A DNA stretch of 64,000 bases from Chondrilla cf. caribensis (GCA_964020155.1 OZ026553.1:1558479-1622478); one strand, 5' to 3'. Counted from the first letter of the stretch, positions 1 through 12,514 are shown. The notes: generated by a model from the letters alone, not told the origin. Made by a program: numbers and translations.

Positions 1-235
1 TATTGGTAGAGCGTTCCCCGAGTAGTGTGAGCCTCGTCTCAATGTCTACTTGACGTGTACGAGACTAGTTCGTGAACGAGTACATGCATTTCTGGTTTTG
101 TGCTGATGTCAACTTGGTGGGTAGAGAGTCACTTCTGAGTCTGGCAGTAGTTAACAATATTCATATTATGTTATTTAATGACATTCATATATTGTTTAAT
201 GATATTCATTATGTTGCTATCTATTCTATTGTTAG

Positions 236-590
236 GTGTCAGTGATTATCAAACCAGGTCACCTCCTCAGACTGTTGTTTGGCCCAGGAGCAGGGGAATG
301 TGAGACCAAGTATGTACAGTAGGTATTGTGTGCTTGTGTATGTATGTGTGTACATGTGTGTACTGTGTGCATGCACACATACATTGTAGAGGACTTCATT
401 CACAGGGGACATAGGAATAGTGTGTGCTACGTTCTGCTAGATGTGCACACGTACACCTTACAGTATATGTGACTGATGAGAGGTTTTACATCATGTTGTG
501 CTGAAATTGTGTTTTGTGGATTTGTAGCAAGTTTGTTGTAAGGACCGTGGTCGTGATAGCAAATATAGACAGTCCTTGTCATATCCCAAG
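236..590 (+). CDS. Two putative exons of an unidentified gene (partial)
   Basis: I do not recognise this gene. Positions 236-309 and 528-590 each lie between a good AG acceptor and a GT donor (gtatgt, gtatat). They join in phase (phase 2 to phase 2) into about 45 hydrophobic-rich codons beginning VSVIIKPGHLL and ending near IDSPCHIPR. The second exon ends in phase 2, so more exons should follow downstream. No start or stop codon is visible, and the gene may begin before the window. What argues for coding is phase-compatible splicing and absence of stops; what argues against is the short length and the repeat-rich surroundings. Confidence 0.35.
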
Positions 591-697
591 GTATATTTTG
601 ATGTAGACCCTCTCTGGTGTAATTTATGACAACAATTCACCTCTTCTGTGTGTGGTCTTCAATCCTGATGTTCACTCTGTAATACTGTAGGTATCCC

Positions 698-895
698 ACA
701 TGAAAATGACTAGCTTGTACATCCTTGTCACCATGTTGTACAAGGATGTGACAAAGATGTGACAAGGGTGTACATTAGGTTGGATGAGGTCATGCCAAAT
801 TGTACACATTTCAAGGTTGTTTGGTTCAAACTGCTTCCTTGTACACAACCTTGTACAAATTGTACAACCTGTACATGACCTTGTCATTTTCATGT
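698..895. mobile_element. Short palindromic element with CATGAAAATGAC ends
   Basis: The two ends of this stretch of about 200 bp are inverted copies: the left end reads CATGAAAATGAC and the right end GTCATTTTCATG. The inside is rich in TTGTAC/GTACAA words that also pair across the centre. This is the form of a small non-autonomous inverted-repeat element. No target-site duplication is clear and no protein is encoded. Similar CAACCTTGTAC words recur near 24000, 53000 and 57200-57560, which suggests a family. Confidence 0.45.
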
Positions 896-1626
896 AAGAT
901 ATTCCAGTAGTGAGGGTACATGTACCTACACACAGTAGAGAGTCCTCCTGTTAACAAGTACATACGTAGGTATATTCCAGTAGTGAGGGTACATGTGCCT
1001 ACACACAGTAGAGAGTCCTCCTGCTAACAAGTACATACGTAGGTATATTCCAGTAGTAAGGGTGCATGTACCTACACACAGTAGAGAGTCCTCCTATTAA
1101 CAAGTACATACGTACGTAGGTATATTCCAGTAGTGAGGGTACATGTGCCTACACACAGTAGAGAGTCCTCCTGCTAACAAGTACATACATAGGTATATTC
1201 CAGTAGTAAGGGTACATGTACCTACACACAGTAGAGAGTCCTCCTGCTAACAAGTACATACGTAGGTATATTCCAGTAGTGAGGGTGCATGTACCTACAC
1301 ACAGTAGAGAGTCCTCCTGCTAACAAGTACATACGTTGGTATATTCCAGTAGTGAGGGTACATGTACCTACACACAGTAGAGAGTCCTCCTGCTAACAAG
1401 TACATACGTAGGTATATTCCAGTAGTGAGGGTACATGTACCTACACACAGTAGAGAGTCCTCCTGCTAACAAGTGCATACGTAGGTATATTCCAGTAGTG
1501 AGGGTACATGTACCTACACACAGTAGAGAGTCCTCCTGCTAACAAATACACACGTAGGTATATTCCAGTAGTGAGGGTACTTGTACCTACACACAGTAGA
1601 GAGTCCTCCTGCTAACAAGTACATAC
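896..1626. repeat. 73-bp minisatellite, about 10 copies
   Basis: Ten head-to-tail units repeat every 73 bp (one is 77 bp). Each begins around GTAGGTATATTCCAGTAG and carries CAGTAGAGAGTCCTCCTGCT. Copies differ by only a few substitutions, so the array is young. Each unit contains small palindromes (GTACATGTAC, TACGTA). Confidence 0.9.
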
Positions 1627-1849
1627 AGTGAACTCTCCTTAATCTGGCCACCAGTGGTGATCCTATTTCTAAAGGAAATGTAGGTTAAATGTATGATCTA
1701 TTTTGATACACCATGGTTCATAACCGTAACCTATGTACTTCTGTGTGCTTGTGTGTATTGACTGATATGTAACAGTTGAATCTCTCTTGTTCTGTACATG
1801 GACTGTACTGGTAACCAGTGATTAGTTGACCACAGAGGTACTCTCACTC

Positions 1850-2260
1850 AAGTAATTGCTAACAAGATCTTCAGGTGCTCTTCTTTGCTCTAGTTCTGAG
1901 TCTTCCAAACTTTCAATCCTGTCATTTGTCATCAGTGTACCTAACCTGTAGTTTAAATAACAGATAGATAAGGTGTGTGGGTGGCTGGGCTGTTATAGCT
2001 AGTGAGGTGTTTCAGAGTGTGTGTATTGCTGATGTCCAGGTTCAAATCCACCAAGTAGCATTTTTTATTTATTTATATTTTTTATTTTAGCTTTTTTTTT
2101 CTCACCTGTTGTCTGTGCTGATTGTTGAAGATGTGTTCCAATGTTACTCTATATTACCAGAACCTCATGTATGATATGTATATATGCTTCTGTATGTGTG
2201 TATGTATATGAATGTATGTACATTATTGTAAGAAGTACTGTATATACTAATGTACATATG
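1850..2260 (+). repeat. SINE-like dispersed repeat, copy 1
   Basis: This stretch shares a long, diverged alignment with 3190-3590 (for example ACCTGTAGTTTAAATAACAG against ACCTGTAGTTTAAGTAACAG). Both then have a T-rich tract and the words GTTGTCTGTG/GTTGTCCATTG and AGATGTGTTC. The middle has a possible RNA polymerase III B box (GGTTCAAATCC near 2040), preceded by an A-box-like TAGCTAGTGAG, so a tRNA-derived origin is possible but not proven. No protein is encoded. Confidence 0.5.
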
Positions 2261-2589
2261 TATGTATCATACGTATGTACGTAGGTGTACATATATTATC
2301 TTCACAGTACTTACGCATACACATAATGTATACATCAGCTTGCTTAGTAAGTGTCTTGGGTAGGGCATATTCCTGGTTGACACACTCCCTCACTCAGTCC
2401 CTAGTACACTGTGTCAACCAGTACAGTAGAATGCAGTAACATCTAAACTTTCACCAGTGAGAATTTGATTGTTTTCTCCTTTCCTGAGATGTGCAGGTGT
2501 AGGTTTAGATGGTGTCTATAATGGGTTTGAAAGAATACAGTAGTATTCAAATTATCTTAGTGGAAAACTTCTTAAGTACAGTACTAATC

Positions 2590-2975
2590 ATAAACGCTGA
2601 ACGTTCTACTGGTGTAGAATGGGCGTACCCGTACCCATTCCCTATGCGTACCCACTGAATGGGAATGGCCGTTTAGTGGGTGAGTCACTGAACTTAGTAC
2701 GTGGTGATAATATTGATTATAATTGTAACGTAAATTTTGTTGAAGTTGATACGTTGTTTGATTCATATTTGGAAGCTCTGATTGCCAGACAAACACTCAT
2801 GATGAGAGAAGCACATTGAAAGATTGATTTAGACAGTTTTGATAACCACTTCGAGGTGTTGATCAGAGTTAGGGGTAAACAAGAGAACACATGAGTACAC
2901 CTGTACCTGTCCATACCTGTATCCGTTCAACATGCATTTTCAGAAAATGGGTACGGCTGTAGAACATTCAGTTCC
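2590..2975. mobile_element. Possible small inverted-repeat element
   Basis: The left side reads CTGAACGTTCTAC followed by CGTACCCATT. The right side (about 2950-2972) reads AATGGGTACGGCTGTAGAACATTCAG, which is the reverse complement with a gap. The interior has a 66-codon open frame beginning at 2619 that I do not recognise and do not call a gene. Ends and target duplication are not exact, so this is a weak call. Confidence 0.3.
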
Positions 2976-3189
2976 GTAGATGTAATATCCAAAACATCAT
3001 TTCCTGTTTTCCTTGTTAAGTTAGTAGGTGTTTCACTCTCTCACACCCACTTACTCAACTCTGACTATCAAGACCTGCTCAAATGTAGCCCATGAGCTAC
3101 AGTAGGCCATTCATGTCAGAAGGTGAAATGGTCTCTCTAACGGTGTGGCACTGCACTGTGGTTCTGTACAGAGCACCACTTGGTAGTGG

Positions 3190-3590
3190 GTGGTGCCTTC
3201 CACACCTTGCGGGGATCTCACTTCCCTTGTTGTTGTCAACAGATATTTAAATGCCACATGCAACTGTGGTGTGTATTTGTTCCTCCAAATCCTCCAAATT
3301 GTCAATGTTGCCATCAGTGACCTTACCTGTAGTTTAAGTAACAGATTGATAAATTGTGTGGGTGGGCTATTGTTGATGGTGTAGTGAATCAGTATGTGTC
3401 TAGCTTCATGTGGAAGGCCAGGTTCCAATTCTTCAATTGTCAATTTTTGTCTTTTTTTCCACAAGTGTTGTCCATTGTAAATGTTGTAGATGTGTTCTAA
3501 TGTTATTTAGTGTTATCAGAACCTTGTGTATAATGTCATGTATTACATAATATGTGTGTGTCTGTATGTGTGTACATACTAAGTACATGT
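3190..3590 (+). repeat. SINE-like dispersed repeat, copy 2
   Basis: This is the diverged partner of the repeat at 1850-2260, in the same orientation. The B-box-like word is degraded here (GGTTCCAATTC), so this copy should not be transcribable by polymerase III. It contains short open frames on both strands that I regard as chance. Confidence 0.5.
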
Positions 3591-3853
3591 ACTTCTAAGT
3601 ACTGTATTATGATATGGTGTATGTACTTATGTGTGCATGTAATGGATGTACACTGCAACTGCCTAGCAAGTGTCCTGGTTAGTACAAGTGTGTACAGTAT
3701 GTATATATGTACCTTCATGTGTATGTATGTGTGTTCATTGTGACATTAGTGGGTGTTCTGCCGATATTCACTTGATGCATAAGTGTGTAGTGTTGTCACC
3801 ATAATATCGATATGTACACATGTCACGATATATTGAATTATCCACATGTCGTG

Positions 3854-4032
3854 TACAGTGGAACCTCTCTATAAAGGACACTTTGGGACCTTAATTTTAG
3901 CCCTTATTACAGAGGTTTCCTCAACTCAGAAGTCACTTGATACACTACAGTACTACACTGGGACACATAATGGTGTCCTTATTATAGAGGTTTCCACATT
4001 TCAGAGGTTTGTAATAGAGAGGTTCTACTGTA
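3854..4032. mobile_element. MITE with TACAGTGGAACCTCT inverted ends
   Basis: The terminal inverted repeats are 19 bp with one mismatch: left TACAGTGGAACCTCTCTAT at 3854, right at 4014-4032. Each end starts with TA, which fits a Tc1/mariner-type target. The 179-bp element sits inside the 26-bp tandem repeat of 3804-4150 and splits it. Related partial copies begin near 27249, 37191, 39978 and 56443. Confidence 0.65.
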
Positions 4033-4150
4033 TATCGATATGTCCACATATCACGATATATCGATATGTCCACATGTCACGATATATCAATATGTCCACA
4101 TGTCACGATATATCGATATGTCCACATGTCACGATATATCGATACACGTG
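4033..4150. repeat. 26-bp tandem repeat (ATATCGATATGTCCACATGTCACGAT)
   Basis: About five copies of a 26-bp unit built from TATCGATA and CACATGTC words. Two more diverged copies lie at 3804-3850, on the far side of the inserted element, so the array predates the insertion. Confidence 0.75.
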
Positions 4151-4195
4151 ACATGAACGATATACTGTAAACCCTATGTTGACACTGGGCATAGT

Positions 4196-4400
4196 TGATT
4201 GCATCCTGGTTCCGCTAAAGATCAAAGAATAAAGTGCACACACATCAGTGCTGGAGCACAGGTCACTGATGTGTGTGCACTTCATCCTGGTTCCACTAAA
4301 GATCAAAGAATAAAGTGTGCACACATCAGTGCTGGAGCACAGGTCACTGATGTGTGTGTGGGAAACAGCACAGGTCACCAGACAGGTTTCATTGTTAGGA
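4196..4400. repeat. 81-bp tandem duplication with strong internal hairpins
   Basis: Two units of 81 bp start at about 4202 and 4283 (CATCCTGGTTCCGCTAAAG, then CATCCTGGTTCCACTAAAG). Each contains a perfect hairpin; in the first unit the 15-bp arms are GTGCACACACATCAG (4234-4248) and its complement (4266-4280). The flank at 4365-4412 (AGCACAGGTCACCAGACAGG onward) recurs inverted at 30860-30930, which marks this as a dispersed repeat. Confidence 0.7.
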
Positions 4401-4805
4401 TTAACTGACTGAGAACCAGACAGGAAACTAGTGGACACCTTCTATTGTGAAGGTTATTTTGTATTGGACTATGCATACAACTCAGTATAAATTGTCTATG
4501 TCAGGACACAAGGTAGTTGTATCCTGCCTAGTTGTGCTGCAGTAGTAATCTTCCTGACCACCTTCCAAGAACATGGTGACATAGACCTCTGTGACATGTG
4601 GCACAAGTACAACCATATTATCATGGCAGCACTGCATGTGTGGAAATCACTTGAGACGTCAGTACCTAGACCTGTGTGGTTGGTGTGGTGTCCAACCAGA
4701 CTTACAATGGGAAAGATGTAGACCTCTTTATTTACGTATTACATTATGTGTGTATGTTCATGGTGACATTAGTGTGTGCTGACCTGAATGTTTACTTGAT
4801 GTGTA

Positions 4806-4881
4806 AAAAATCACTTCAGACATCAGTGGATGAAGATAGGAAAGACAAAGATGTGTCGTTTGCTAACCGAGAGGAAGAACA
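4806..4881 (+). CDS. Putative exon of an unidentified gene
   Basis: An open stretch after a possible AG acceptor reads SVDEDRKDKDVSFANREEEQ and ends at a good donor (CAG/gtaggt). It is acidic and charged, with no family I recognise. Its phase does not obviously match the next candidate exon at 5430, so either there are exons I missed or one of the two is false. Confidence 0.25.
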
Positions 4882-5066
4882 GGTAGGTTAGGAAGGTGTA
4901 CAGTATCTGTACATGTGTGGTTAGGAAGGTGTACAATATCTGTGCATGGTTAGGAAGGTGTACAGTATCTGTACATGTGTGGTTAGGAAGATGTACAGTA
5001 TCTGTACCTGTGTGTTTAGGAAGGTGTACAGTATCTGTACCTGTGTGGTTAGGAAGGTGTACACCA
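4882..5066. repeat. 33-bp minisatellite, about 5 copies
   Basis: Units of about 33 bp containing GTTAGGAAGGTGTACAGTAT, with small length variation. The array directly follows the candidate donor at 4881, so it would lie in an intron if that exon is real. Confidence 0.8.
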
Positions 5067-5428
5067 TACTACTCAGAACATATTGGTTCATCCGATAATA
5101 CTTCAATATCCCAAATGCTCCTTGTTGTGTGACTGAGTGGGACCACTGTAGGTAGCTACTGGTGACATGTTCTTCCCAAGGACTTCTATCTGCATGTGTG
5201 TTTGGTAGGACCTCATCATTGAGACCACCTGTGGGACTAGCTAGGTGAAGTGGTCTCCATTGTGAGGTGGTCCAAATGGTGATTCCAACATTACATATGG
5301 GATAATACTGTGGAGGGAATCCTCAGAATGGGAAATAGTGGTCCTGTCTCTGAGGTGGTCAGGAAGTGAGGTTCTTCTGTACATGTGTACCTGTGTATAC
5401 ATGTTTACGTATGTAACTCACTCACAGG

Positions 5429-5605
5429 ACAAGAAGTACAGGGTCATCCCCTCACTCATCAGACTGTTGCCAGTGGCTCTCCTCAACTGATGGATAGTTG
5501 CACATTTCAAGATCCCGTCCCATCCAGGGGTGGGTGGAGTGACGATGAGGGAGGCGTGGCAGACTATGGGGGAGAAATGTCCCCGCTACTGACTGCACCA
5601 CGCAA
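5429..5605 (+). CDS. Putative exon of an unidentified gene
   Basis: A 59-codon open stretch lies between an AG acceptor (CACTCACAG) and a GT donor (AAG/gtatgt). The product is Pro/Ser/Gly-rich with an acidic patch (GGWSDDEGGVADYGGEM) followed by SPLLTAPRK. No domain is recognised. It may belong with the exons at 236-590 and 4806-4881, all plus strand. The splice signals and codon content are better than those of the neighbouring open frames. Confidence 0.35.
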
Positions 5606-5867
5606 GGTATGTACATATGTACAGTACCTACAGTATCAGGTCAACATTCTAGAGCCCAAGGAATGTACACTGTTTGCTTACTAATGTATATGGTCTGGTT
5701 ATATGTGAGTGTGTAGTGATTGGAGTGGAGCAGCTCAGTCCTGTTATTTGCACACTAACCTATGTTGTGTGTGTACCACCATACCTGTCATTGTATTGCA
5801 CTGAGGTATTGGTACTGTACGTACATGTGTGTATACTCACCTTGTCCATGTGCTGTACCACGCACAC

Positions 5868-5870
5868 ACA

Positions 5871-5902
<32 letters not shown>

Positions 5903-5949
5903 TGCACACACACACACACGCACGCACACACACACGCACGCACACACAT

Positions 5950-6026
<77 letters not shown>

Positions 6027-6100
6027 CACACACGCACGCACGCACGCACACACACACACATGCAAACACACTCACACGCACGTATATGCACATATTCCCA

Positions 6101-6176
<76 letters not shown>

Positions 6177-6291
6177 CACACACACACTTTATATTTACTA
6201 TTTACTTTTACTTTATATGCACATATTTACATTACACACCCATGCACATGCACACACTCGTACACACATGCACGCACACACACACGCGCAT

Positions 6292-6346
<55 letters not shown>
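5868..6346. repeat. (CA)n microsatellite cluster
   Basis: Three long CA/CACG runs, separated by short unique spacers at about 6060-6100 and 6190-6290. Long open frames here (His/Thr one way, Cys/Val the other) are artefacts of the dinucleotide repeat. Confidence 0.97.
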
Positions 6347-6347
<1 letters not shown>

Positions 6348-7231
6348 GCATGTATGCATAGATATTATTATGATACATTTTTGATATTTGACTACATTTT
6401 GATCCTACCTAATTATCCACTATGTCCATACTTGTACAATATTATTATGCAATAATTATGTACATTATTAATAATTATATTATTCTTATGTTAAATCCAG
6501 ATCCAGCTAGATCCGAATGGGATAAATAATCAAGACTATAATCAGACATTATATCATTTAAAATACAAAATCATACTAATTATAATTGAAATTATTGTTT
6601 CCACACAGAGAATTGATTCAGCAACTACTGCTGCATGTCTTCATACACAATCTAATCATTAAAACGATGTATTGACTCAAACTTTATTATTGATTTTTTT
6701 ATTATAGTATTTTGTATTTGCCAATGTACGTATATTTTTTCATCATAAGGTTGTATTTCACCACACTAATATAATCATTGAACTTTTAACATGATTCCCA
6801 ATCATAATGCAGTCAACAGCATATAATTGTATATGCATGGAACTTGATTTATTATTTAAAAAATGGTAGTAATAATTTTATATGTTGGCATTATCATAAT
6901 CAAAAAATATTTAATAGTAACATAATATAATATTAATCAATGCTATATAATACAACACACAGCAGAAATGTGATTAAAGGCTATGAGGGTTCAGTCAGGT
7001 TATGATGGTCCAACATAATGGGTCCTGTCTGTAGGGTCATAGTGTTCTTGGAGCCTCTCACTTGCAACAGTTGGTTCCACGCTTTGGACACTTGTAAGAA
7101 TCTCCACATTTGCACAAATACCCCTTGCCTGCAAACATGTAGGGAGAATGAGCAAAATGATAATGTATTGTGTGTGAGGAGTAGTGTTCTACACCATTGT
7201 AGGGGTGGTCATAACATTTGGCAAAAAGTAT
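6347..7231. other. AT-rich intergenic stretch, no gene seen
   Basis: Very AT-rich unique sequence with no open frame, splice-bounded exon or inverted repeat that I can support. It separates the CA cluster from the next CA run and the satellite. Confidence 0.6.
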
Positions 7232-7348
<117 letters not shown>

Positions 7349-7364
7349 ACCTAAGAACCTTATA

Positions 7365-10100
7365 ATGTAGCTGGGGTTACGGGTTAGGTACAGAGATTAG
7401 AATTTTTTCAGAAATTAGTTCCTGTCCCAAGGTAGGGGTGATAATACAATCATGTTGAAACGCCCACTTTCCCATGAGCTATTCAAAAAGGTGCTTAATG
7501 TTTTATCTCCTATACTATCCCATACATTGAAAATATACTAAGCACCTTCGAATGTACCTTGGGTTTTGGGCTAGGTACAGAAATGGGAATTGTCTCATAA
7601 GTTAGTTCAAGCCCGCAGTAAGGTCTGATAAAAATATCAGGATGACACGCCTACTTTCCCATGAGCTATTCGAAAAGGTGCTTAACGTTTTATCTCCTAT
7701 ACTATCCCATACATTGAAAATATACTAAGCACCTTCGAATGTAGCTTGGGTTACGGGTTAGGTACAGAAATGGGAATTGTCTCATAAGTTAGTTTAGGTC
7801 CCCAGCTAGGTCTGATAGAAATATCACGCTAACGTGCCCACTTTCTTTCGAGCTATTCACAAAGGTGCTTAACGTTTTATCTCCTATACTATCCCATACA
7901 TTGAAAAAATAGTAAGCACCTTCGAATGTACCTTGGGTTACAGGTTAGATATAAAAACGGGCAGTGTTTCATAAGTTAGTTCAAGCCCGCAATAAGGTCT
8001 AATAAAAGTATCAAGATGACACGCCCACTTTCCCATGAGCTATTCAAAAGGTGCTTAACGTTTTATCTCCTATACTATCCCATACATTGAAAAAATAGGA
8101 AGCACCTTCGAATGTACCTTGGGTTACAGGTTAGATATAAAAACGGGCAGTGTTTCATAAGTTAGTTTATGTCCCCAGCTAGGTCTGGTAGAAATATCAT
8201 GTTGACACGCCCACTTCCCCACGAGATATTCAAAAAGGTGCTTAACGTTTTATCTCCTATACTATCCCATACATTGAAAAAATAGTAAGCACCTTCGAAT
8301 GTAGCTTGGGTTACGGGTTAGGTACAGAAATACGAATTGTCTCATAAGTTAGTTTATGTCCCCAGCTAGGTCTGGTAGAAATATCATGTTGACACGCCCA
8401 CTTCCCCACGAGATATTCAAAAAGGTGCTTAACGTTTTATCTCCTATATTATCCCAAACATTGAAAAAATACTAAGCACCTTCGAATGTACCTTGGGTTA
8501 TAGGTTAGGTATAGAAACGGGCAGTGTTTCATAAGTTAGTTCAAGCCCGCAGTAAGGTCTGATAAAAGTATCAGGATGACACGCCTACTTTCCAATGAGC
8601 TATTCAAAAAGGTGCTTAACGTTTTATCTCCTATACTATCCCATACATTGAAAAAATGCTAAGCACCTTCGAATGTAGCTTGGGTTACGGGTTAGGTACA
8701 GAAATGGGAATTGTCTCATAAGTTAGTTTAGGTCCCTAGCTAAGTCTGGTAGAAATATCACGTTGACACGCCCACTTTCCCATGAGCTATTCAAAAAGGT
8801 GCTTAACGTTTTATCTCTTATACTATCCCATACATTGAAAAAATACTAAGCACCTTCGAATGTAGCTTGGGTTACGGGTTAGGTACAGAAATGGGAATTG
8901 TCACATAAGTTAGTTTAGGTCCCTAGCTAAGTCTGGTAGAATTATCAGGTTGACACGCCCACTTTCCCATGAGCTATTCAAAAAGGTGCTTAACGTTTTC
9001 TCTCCTATACTATCCCTTACATTGAAAAAATACTAAGCACCTTCGAATGTAGCTTGGGTTACAGGTTAGGTATAGAAACGGGAAGTGTTTCATAAGTTAG
9101 TTCAAGCCCGCAGTAAGGACTGATAAAAGTATCATGTTGACATGCCCACTTTCCCATGAGCTATTCAAAAAGGTGCTTAAGGTTGTACCTTCTATACTAT
9201 CCCATACATTGAAAAAATACTAAGCACCTTCGAATGTAGCTTGGGTTACGGGTTAGGTACAGAAATGGGAATTGTCTCATAAGTTAGTTTAGATCCCCAG
9301 CTAGGTCTGGTAGAAATATCACGCTAACATGCCCACTTTCTTTTGAGCTATTCACAAAGGTGCTTAACATTTTCTCTCCTATACTATCCCATACATTGAA
9401 AAAATACTAAGCACCTTCGAATGTAGCTTGGGTTACGGGTTAGGTACAGAAATGGGAATTGTCTCATAAGTTAGTTTAGATCCCCAGCTAGGTCTGGTAG
9501 AAATATCACGCTAACATGCCCACTTTCTTTTGAGCTATTCACAAAGGTGCTTAACGTTTTCTCTCCTATACTATCCCATACATTGAAAAAATACTAAGCA
9601 CTTTCGGATGTAGCTTGGGTTACGGGTTAGGTATAGAAATGGGAATTGTCTCATAAGTTAGGTTAGCTCCCCAGCTAGGTCTGGTAGAAATATCACGCTA
9701 ACATGCCCACGTTCCCATGAGCTATTCAAAAAGGTGCTTAAAGTTTTATCTCCTATACTTTCCCATACATTCAAAAAATATTAAGCACTTTCGAATGTAG
9801 CTTGGGTTACGGGATAGGTATAGAAACGGGAAGTTTTTAATAAGTTAGTTCAAGCCCGCAGAAAGGTCTGATAAAAATATCAGGATGACACGCCCACTTT
9901 CCCATGAGCTATTCAAAAAGGGGCTTAACATTTTATCTCCTATACTTTCCCATACATTGAAAAAAATACTAAGCACCTTCAAATGTAGCTTGGATTACGG
10001 GTTAAGTACAGAAACGGGAATTGTCTCATAACTTAGTTAGCTAGGTCTGGTAGAAATATCACGCTAACATACCCACTTTCCCATGAGCTATTCAAAAAGC
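7365..10100. repeat. Satellite array with a unit of about 188 bp, ~14.5 copies
   Basis: Units of 185-190 bp run head to tail. Landmarks in each are GGTGCTTAACGTTTTATCTC, CATACATTGAAAAAATACTA, GCACCTTCGAATGTAGCTTG and CATAAGTTAG. Neighbouring units alternate between two variants (one with AAGCCCGCAGTAAGG, one with TCCCCAGCTAGGTCTGG), suggesting higher-order structure. No unit contains an open frame of note. The array begins in a degraded unit and stops abruptly near 10100. Confidence 0.93.
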
Positions 10101-10724
10101 TACTGTTCGCTATGTGTGTGGCACATTCTTGCTAATCCCTACAAGATTTGTAATGAAGTTGTTGTGTTTTCGACTTTTGCCCTATGTTATATATGCCAAC
10201 TGGTGGAATGGAGGAGGTTGGAAAGAGACCATGGGTGGAGTTACCTTATAAAGTCATAACATGCAAATTCAGCAATTGGCTTTAACTGCTATTACACATC
10301 ACCTTTATTTTTTAAACTACTCGAAATCAACAGATATTAACATGTCAATAATTCAATTGCTGTGTATATAATTTTAATGCTCTCTGTTCACTGCATATGG
10401 TGTGTACAAAAGGTAGAAGATTGTGTGGCACCAATCAAATGCAATCAAGCAATCATTATTTAGAGTGCACCCCACCAAAAGGTGCTAGGGCATACAAAAT
10501 TAACAGTTCTGTGTAACACTGCAAACACACACATCAAAATAGAACTATTGCCAGTACCTGTTTTAATATAATATACACTATTCAATTATCACAATGTCAA
10601 CACAATAAGTTATATTATGTATACCAAATCTAGCACACCGCATTATGCTAAGATGGGTCAGGTATTTAGGTATGTACAGTGTATCTCGTCGACCGACACA
10701 CGCCATTTTGTATTTCCCACCAGC
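10101..10724. other. Unique spacer upstream of the cysteine synthase gene
   Basis: Non-repetitive AT-rich DNA between the satellite and the first plausible start codon of the next gene. It would contain the promoter, but I see no definite core element. A short open frame at 10617 runs in the same frame as the candidate start at 10725 and may simply be 5' leader. Confidence 0.4.
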
Positions 10725-12023
10725 ATGGCCGTCTTCTCAGGAAGTTTGAGCTCTGGTGGAAGTTTTGCAGTCCGTGTGGTGGGGCGGCTGTGTAGAGTGC
10801 GTCCCAGCCCTATCGATGTTGGCATAAGTCTTGGTTATCATGACATGACCTTTCTCTCTGTAGTTACGTTATAGTTCGAACATTGTGGATGGTTTTAAAG
10901 GATTGGTTGGCAAGTGAGGGTGCTTTGAGTATCCAGGTGTTTTCTGGCTGAAATTTATGGATGCCTTTTCATATCCTGTAGTACTCCTTTAGTAAGGTTA
11001 AAGGGTGTGAGCGAAGAGACATCATGTAATATTCTTGTTAAGGCGGAGCAGCTAAACCCTGGTGGTTCCGTTAAGGACAGGGCCGCTCTGTACCTCATCA
11101 AGGACGCTGAAGAAAGAGGTCAGAAACATTGACCGAAGTTTGAACCATGCAGTATTATTGTTCCAAAATTAATTGGATAGGTTTGGTGAGGTCCGGGGGG
11201 ACCATAGTGGAAGGGACAGCAGGCAATACAGGTCTGGTTTGTTATGCGTTCATTTTCTCGCATTGTCAACTTTAGGGTTATATGTTGTTAGCTATATATC
11301 TCAAACCGATCTTCTGCTGTGCATAGGAATTGGCTTGGCACATCTATGCAATGCTATTGGCTATCAATGTGTGATTTTTATGATGGACACGCAATCTCAA
11401 GTTCGTCAACATCACTGGGTTATGACTCCTTTGTGGCTGAATGTATTTTTTAATGTACACAGGAAAAAATAGATGCTCTACGTGTCCTAGGAGCAGACGT
11501 TAGACCAGTACCAGCTGTCCCTTATGATAACCCAGAAAACTACAACCACATAGTTAGTGAATTTGTTAATATGAGTAGTATAATCTCTGAATATGATGTC
11601 TTGATGTCAAAGTATACTACTCTATGCAGGCCAAAAATTTTGCAAGTTCTCTTTCAAATGCAGTTTGGACGAATCAGTTTGACAATACAGCTAACAGACT
11701 AGCTCATTATGAGACTACAGGCCCTGAAATCTGGAGGCAAACAAGTATGCATGTGTGTATAATGGTGTGGGCATATGTATGTGATCGTGATATTAGCCCC
11801 TTTTACAATTACCATCAATTGTAGATGGCAGAGTTGATGCTGTTACTTTTGGAACAGGAACGGGTGGAACGCTTGCTGGTTTGTACTTCACATATCTACA
11901 AAGGAATTCCATATATCAAGTATCCATTGGTAGGTGTAGGTTTGTTCCTGAAAAAGAAGAATCCCCTAGTGCAAGTTGTCCTTGCTGATCCTCAGGTGAA
12001 CATGCCTGTGTTGTTGTGGTGTT

Positions 12024-12093
<70 letters not shown>

Positions 12094-12448
12094 TGTAAGC
12101 GATGCATTTTTCAGGGAAGTGTACTCTACAACTACTTTTCTCATGGTAAACTGGAAAGAACAGAAGGATCCTCAATCACTGAAGGCATTGGTCAGGGAAG
12201 AGTGACTAACAATGTATCTGGTGCTCCTATAGATTCTGCTGTTATGATATCTGATGAAGAGGCTGTAACAATGGTGCGTGGTATAATATTAGTTGATTTG
12301 TTTAATATTTGTAAAGTCATGTAGTTGTCACTTCTTAGACATTTAGAATTCTCCATGAAGAAGGTTTCTTTGTGGGAGCATCATCCGGACTGAACATTGC
12401 TGCTGCTGTTAAGGTTCGCTCAATGGTCTACACCTTGGTAGTATCATG

Positions 12449-12514
<66 letters not shown>

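Noticed and set aside
5674..6455. Long His/Thr and Cys/Val open frames
   Set aside because: Pure consequence of (CA)n repeats in several frames; no splice or start context. The same applies to the CA/GT frames near 7058, 23000, 32200, 35600, 37000 and 53300.
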